Shown in pieces: positions 5,658-8,384 of a DNA stretch of 8,384 nucleotides. The notes under the pieces were generated by a model, which saw only the letters and a program-made list of their open reading frames with translations, did not search any database and was not told the origin of the DNA. The DNA is from DASWRT01 sp036403035 (GTDB lineage: Bacteria; Pseudomonadota; Alphaproteobacteria; ATCC43930; CGMCC-115725). The stretch spans positions 1 to 8,384 of the forward strand of contig DASWRT010000175.1 in assembly GCA_036403035.1 (NCBI GenBank). The letters are read 5' to 3'. The position numbers were made by a program, and so were the translations under genes. Within the stretch, counting starts at the first letter, position 1; each line of letters begins with the position of its first letter.

Positions 5658-5826
5658 CGGGCACCCTCTTGTATCGAGCACCCTCTCGTGGTGTGCCGTC
5701 AATACGGCCCGACGGACGGCAATCCGCGAGCCGCAATGACGCCCTTGCGCCCCGCCGGACCGTCACGAGGCTGAAACCTTGGCCTGCTATGCTTTCGATG
5801 ATGGTCGAAACAGCCATAGAAGACCT
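5658..5826. promoter_or_regulatory. Divergent region between lipoprotein and HMA_2 genes, with a direct repeat
   Basis: This 169-bp region should hold promoters for both genes. Its left end has a direct repeat, GCACCCTCT at 5661-5669 and 5678-5686 (17-base pitch). On the minus strand this reads AGAGGGTGC twice, and the copy nearer the gene supplies the lipoprotein ribosome site. On the plus strand TATGCT (5788-5793) resembles a -10 box 33 bases before the HMA_2 start, but I found no matching -35 at normal spacing. Confidence 0.35.
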
Positions 5827-6213
5827 ATGGTCGAGTTAGCTCACTCCGTGCGGGGACGCCTCCGGATCCGGATATCCTCGATCCGGCAGGATCGGCGCAG
5901 TGCCGACGACGCGTGCGCCGCGGTCCTGTCCGTGCCCGGCGTCACCCGCGTTGCCGTCAACACCGTCACAGGCAGCCTGGTCATTAGTTACGACGCCCTG
6001 GAACGCTCGGCGGCGGCGGTGTGGGAGGACGTACGCTGCCGCCTCGGGTCCGGCGGCGACCGGACCGGCGCGGTTTTGTCCGATCCGGGCTCGGAACCTC
6101 TTCCGTCCCCCGGCGCCGAATGGGTCGACCACGCGACGCGGGCGGCGATCGACGCTCTGATCGGCAAGATGGTCGAGCATGCCGCGGCCGCCCTCGTGCG
6201 GGCGGTGATCTAG
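5827..6213 (+). CDS. HMA_2 (heavy-metal-associated-like) domain protein
   Basis: A 128-residue cytoplasmic protein. The opening AHSVRGRLRIRISSIRQD (5-22) and the PGVTRVAVNTVTGSLVISYD segment (37-56) form the beta-alpha-beta-beta pattern of the HMA_2 group (ferredoxin-like fold). The usual HMA metal site CxxC, between the first strand and first helix, is absent; that loop reads SSIRQD. A Ser/Pro/Gly-rich linker (about 87-100) leads to a C-terminal amphipathic helix (WVDHATRAAIDALIGKMVEH and on, about 101-128), seen in related proteins. Such proteins often sit beside P-type ATPases, as here, and may be regulatory or docking modules rather than metal chaperones. The ATG at 5827 is chosen because it begins right at the conserved domain, though its ribosome site (AGAAG) is weak; an upstream ATG at 5779 adds 16 charged residues with no family match. 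It converges on the pump gene with an 11-bp gap. Confidence 0.75.
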   Translation: MVELAHSVRGRLRIRISSIRQDRRSADDACAAVLSVPGVTRVAVNTVTGSLVISYDALERSAAAVWEDVRCRLGSGGDRTGAVLSDPGSEPLPSPGAEWVDHATRAAIDALIGKMVEHAAAALVRAVI

Positions 6214-6224
6214 CCTGAAACCGA

Positions 6225-8384
6225 TCAACCGAGCGGGGCCGGGGCCAGCAGGCGGCGTTCCGCAATCCTTTCGGTACGGCCGATGTCGCCGCTCTTCAGC
6301 GCCTCGTTGAGCAGATACGGCAGGACGCCGGCCGCGAGAGTTACGAGCAGGCCGGCCGGCCCGATCGGCACGATGCCGAGCAGGCGGCGCAGTCCGGGCA
6401 CCAGCAGCGCCAGTACTTGCGCCCCGAACGAAACGGCGAGCGTCCCGCTCAGCACCGCGTTCGGCGGCAGCGGACGCCCCGCGTCGAATAGCCCGTGCGC
6501 CGGCGACCGGCAGGTGAGCGCGTGCAGGAGCTGGCTGATGACCAGACTGCCGAAGGTCATGGTGCGGGCCTCCGCCGACCCGGCGCCGTAGCGCAGCGCG
6601 CCGAAGGCGCAGGCGGCCAGCGCGCCGCCGCCGATAAGTCCCGCCTCGCGCGCCAGCGCGCCTAAATCCTCCCGGCGTACGATGCTGTCCGCGGCCGGCC
6701 GCGGGCCGCGCTCCATCGCATCCGGCTCCGGCGGCTCGCACGCAAGGCCGATCCCCGGCAGCACGTCCGAGATCAGGTTGATCCAGAGGAGCTGCATCGG
6801 CGACAGCGCCTCGCCGACGCCGGCGGACGTCGCGGCGAGCACGACGAGGATCTCGCTCAAATTCGTGCTGAGCAGATAGTGGATCGCCTTGCGGATATTG
6901 GTGTAGGTGGTGCGGCCGCGCTCGACCGCGACCACCAGCGCCGTCAGGTCGTCGGTATTGAGGACGACGTCGGCGACCTCGCGCGCGGCCTCCGTCCCGC
7001 CGCGGCCGAGCGCCACGCCGACGTCGGCGGCCTTGAGCGCCGGGCTGTCGTTGACGCCGTCGCCGGTCATCGCGACGACCATCCCGGCGTGCTGGAACGC
7101 CCGCACGATCTGAAGCTTCTGCGCCGGGCTGACGCGCGCGAAGGCGTGCGCCCGCCGCGCCGCTTCGGCAAGGTGGCCCGGCACCATTGCGTCGAGTTCG
7201 GCAGCGTCGACGATCTCGATCTCGCCGTCTTCGGCGAGGCCGAGTTGGCGGACGACCGTCCGCGCCGTCGCGCTCTGGTCGCCGGTCACCAGCACGGTGC
7301 GGATGCCGGCGTCGTGAAAGCTCGACATCAGTTCCCGCATGCCCGGCCGTACGGGATCTGCCAGACCGGCGAGCCCGACCCAGGTCAGGTCTTCCGGCCC
7401 GGCGCCGCCGTTGCCGTTCGCCGTCACCGCCGCCACGGCGTCCGGGCCGTCGGCTTCCGCATAAGCGAAGCCGAGCACGCGCAGCGCCTGGCCCGCCATG
7501 CCGGCGTTCGCGCGTTCGATCGCCTGGCGCCCGGCGCGGGTGAGCGGGCGGCGCTCGCCGCGCGGTCCCAGTTCCCGCCGGCAACGGTCGAGAACGTCCG
7601 CCGGGCTCCCCTTGACCGCGATCAGCACGCCCGCTTCAGCCGCCGCTTCGGCAACGCGGTCATCGCGCAGCGGGTGGACGGTCACCATGAAGCGATAGGC
7701 CTCGCTGCGGTGCCGGACGGCCAGCCGCGGGCGCGCCTCCCGCAGCGAGCTTGCGTCGATCCCGGCGTCCAGCGCCAAGCGCACGATCGCGTTTTCCGTC
7801 GCCGTGCCGTTCAGTTCCGAACCGCCGCGCCCGTCGATCCCGATCGACGTGTCGCTGCAGAGCACGCCGATTTCCAGCAGGCGGGCGGCGCGCGGATCGG
7901 CCGACGCGCTCCCGATGCGCCGCCCGGCGTCGTCGAAGAGGCCGCCGTCGCGAATGTTGAAAGTGCGGTCGGCGCACGCGACCGCCGCGACGGCCATGTC
8001 GTTGAGCGTCAGCGTGCCGGTCTTGTCGAAGCAGATGACCTGCACGGCCGCCAGCGTCTCGATCGCGTCCAGGCGCCGGATCAGCACGTCGCGGCGGCGC
8101 ATCTCCTCGATGCCGAGCGCGAGCGTCGTCGTCGCGACCATCGGCAACCCTTCCGGCACCGCCGCCACGGCGAGCGAGATCGACGAGCGCAGCATCTGGA
8201 TCACGCCGAAGCCGCGCAGCAGCCCGATGCCGAAGACCGCCCCGCACACCGACAGCGAGAGCCAGACGAGCTGACGTCCGAGATCCCTGAGCTGCCGCTG
8301 CGACGGCGTCTCCGGCGTTTCGGCGCTGCTGACCAGGCGCTGGATATGGCCGACTTCGGTACGCGGCCCGGTGCCGACCGCCAC
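6225..8384 (-). CDS. P-type ATPase, P2 (Ca2+-ATPase-like) cation pump, C-terminal part
   Basis: An inner-membrane cation pump; the N-terminus and the actuator TGES motif lie beyond the right edge. Counting from the edge, the 719 visible residues run in order: M3, M4 with VPEGLP (76-81), phosphorylation motif DKTGTLT with Asp120, nucleotide-binding domain with VKGSP (258-261), TGDQ (367-370), hinge TGDGVNDSP (440-448), M5 with YLLSTNLSE (503-511), M6 with LLWINLISD (532-540), and M7-M10. Ion-binding positions of SERCA are mostly kept: E78 for E309, N508 for N768, E511 for E771, N536 for N796, S539 for T799, D540 for D800. The M8 glutamate (E908) is replaced by Gln618. This resembles P2A pumps and mycobacterial CtpI/CtpE-like bacterial relatives; the transported ion (Ca2+, Mn2+ or another) cannot be proved. 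The GTG at the edge is internal, not a start. The frame is intact throughout. Confidence 0.92.
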   Translation of the reverse strand: MAVGTGPRTEVGHIQRLVSSAETPETPSQRQLRDLGRQLVWLSLSVCGAVFGIGLLRGFGVIQMLRSSISLAVAAVPEGLPMVATTTLALGIEEMRRRDVLIRRLDAIETLAAVQVICFDKTGTLTLNDMAVAAVACADRTFNIRDGGLFDDAGRRIGSASADPRAARLLEIGVLCSDTSIGIDGRGGSELNGTATENAIVRLALDAGIDASSLREARPRLAVRHRSEAYRFMVTVHPLRDDRVAEAAAEAGVLIAVKGSPADVLDRCRRELGPRGERRPLTRAGRQAIERANAGMAGQALRVLGFAYAEADGPDAVAAVTANGNGGAGPEDLTWVGLAGLADPVRPGMRELMSSFHDAGIRTVLVTGDQSATARTVVRQLGLAEDGEIEIVDAAELDAMVPGHLAEAARRAHAFARVSPAQKLQIVRAFQHAGMVVAMTGDGVNDSPALKAADVGVALGRGGTEAAREVADVVLNTDDLTALVVAVERGRTTYTNIRKAIHYLLSTNLSEILVVLAATSAGVGEALSPMQLLWINLISDVLPGIGLACEPPEPDAMERGPRPAADSIVRREDLGALAREAGLIGGGALAACAFGALRYGAGSAEARTMTFGSLVISQLLHALTCRSPAHGLFDAGRPLPPNAVLSGTLAVSFGAQVLALLVPGLRRLLGIVPIGPAGLLVTLAAGVLPYLLNEALKSGDIGRTERIAERRLLAPAPLG

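Noticed and set aside
4967..5817. Long minus-strand frames across the PAS and lipoprotein genes
   Set aside because: They are composed mainly of Arg, Gly, Ala and Pro with no domain. The lipoprotein frame has a proper signal peptide and repeat motif, and these do not.
5836..7584. A 582-residue minus-strand frame overlapping the pump and HMA_2 genes
   Set aside because: It is extremely rich in arginine and glycine and is frame-shifted within the pump gene, whose motifs are intact in the true frame.
8382..8384. GTG at the right edge as the start of the P-type ATPase
   Set aside because: The first visible residues match the interior segment between the actuator domain and M3 of P2 pumps, so the gene continues beyond the window.

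Overview
The window is high-GC DNA (about two thirds G+C by eye) with dense coding on both strands and strong G/C bias at third codon positions. The gene types suggest an alphaproteobacterium, probably Hyphomicrobiales (Bradyrhizobium-like) or Rhodospirillales. These types are an RraA-like protein, an OprO/OprP-type porin, a branched-chain-amino-acid-type binding protein, a PAS_5 protein, a WxxGxW-repeat lipoprotein and an HMA_2-domain protein beside a P-type ATPase. The lineage is an inference; the window has no rRNA or tRNA marker.

Layout from the left. (a) 1-133, minus: the N-terminal piece of an unrecognised small protein that runs off the left edge. (b) 295-1032, minus: a complete RraA-family protein. 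(c) 1159-1530, plus: a small exported protein of unknown function, whose end overlaps the next gene tail to tail by 11 bp. (d) 1520-3169, minus: an OprO/OprP-type outer-membrane porin with a glutamine-rich coiled coil. (e) 3352-4581, plus: a periplasmic ABC-type binding protein (Peripla_BP_6), divergent from the porin across a 182-bp control region. No permease or ATPase gene accompanies it here. (f) 4615-4653: a very AT-rich island with two inverted repeats and a promoter-like sequence, followed by a PAS_5 protein with a GTG start (4682-5263, plus). (g) 5313-5657, minus: a WxxGxW-repeat lipoprotein. (h) 5827-6213, plus: a small HMA_2 (heavy-metal-associated-like) protein without a CxxC motif. 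(i) 6225 to the right edge, minus: the C-terminal 719 residues of a P2-type (Ca2+-ATPase-like) cation pump, convergent with the HMA_2 gene.

Functionally this looks like a chromosomal stretch of envelope and transport genes rather than one operon. The porin and binding protein could carry a solute across the outer membrane and periplasm. The HMA_2 protein and the P-type ATPase plausibly belong to one metal or cation transport function. I see no CRISPR array, transposase, phage gene, toxin-antitoxin pair or defence module. Nothing amounts to a clear new system. The points most worth checking are the HMA_2/P-type ATPase pair, the AT-rich control island before the PAS gene, and the small exported protein.
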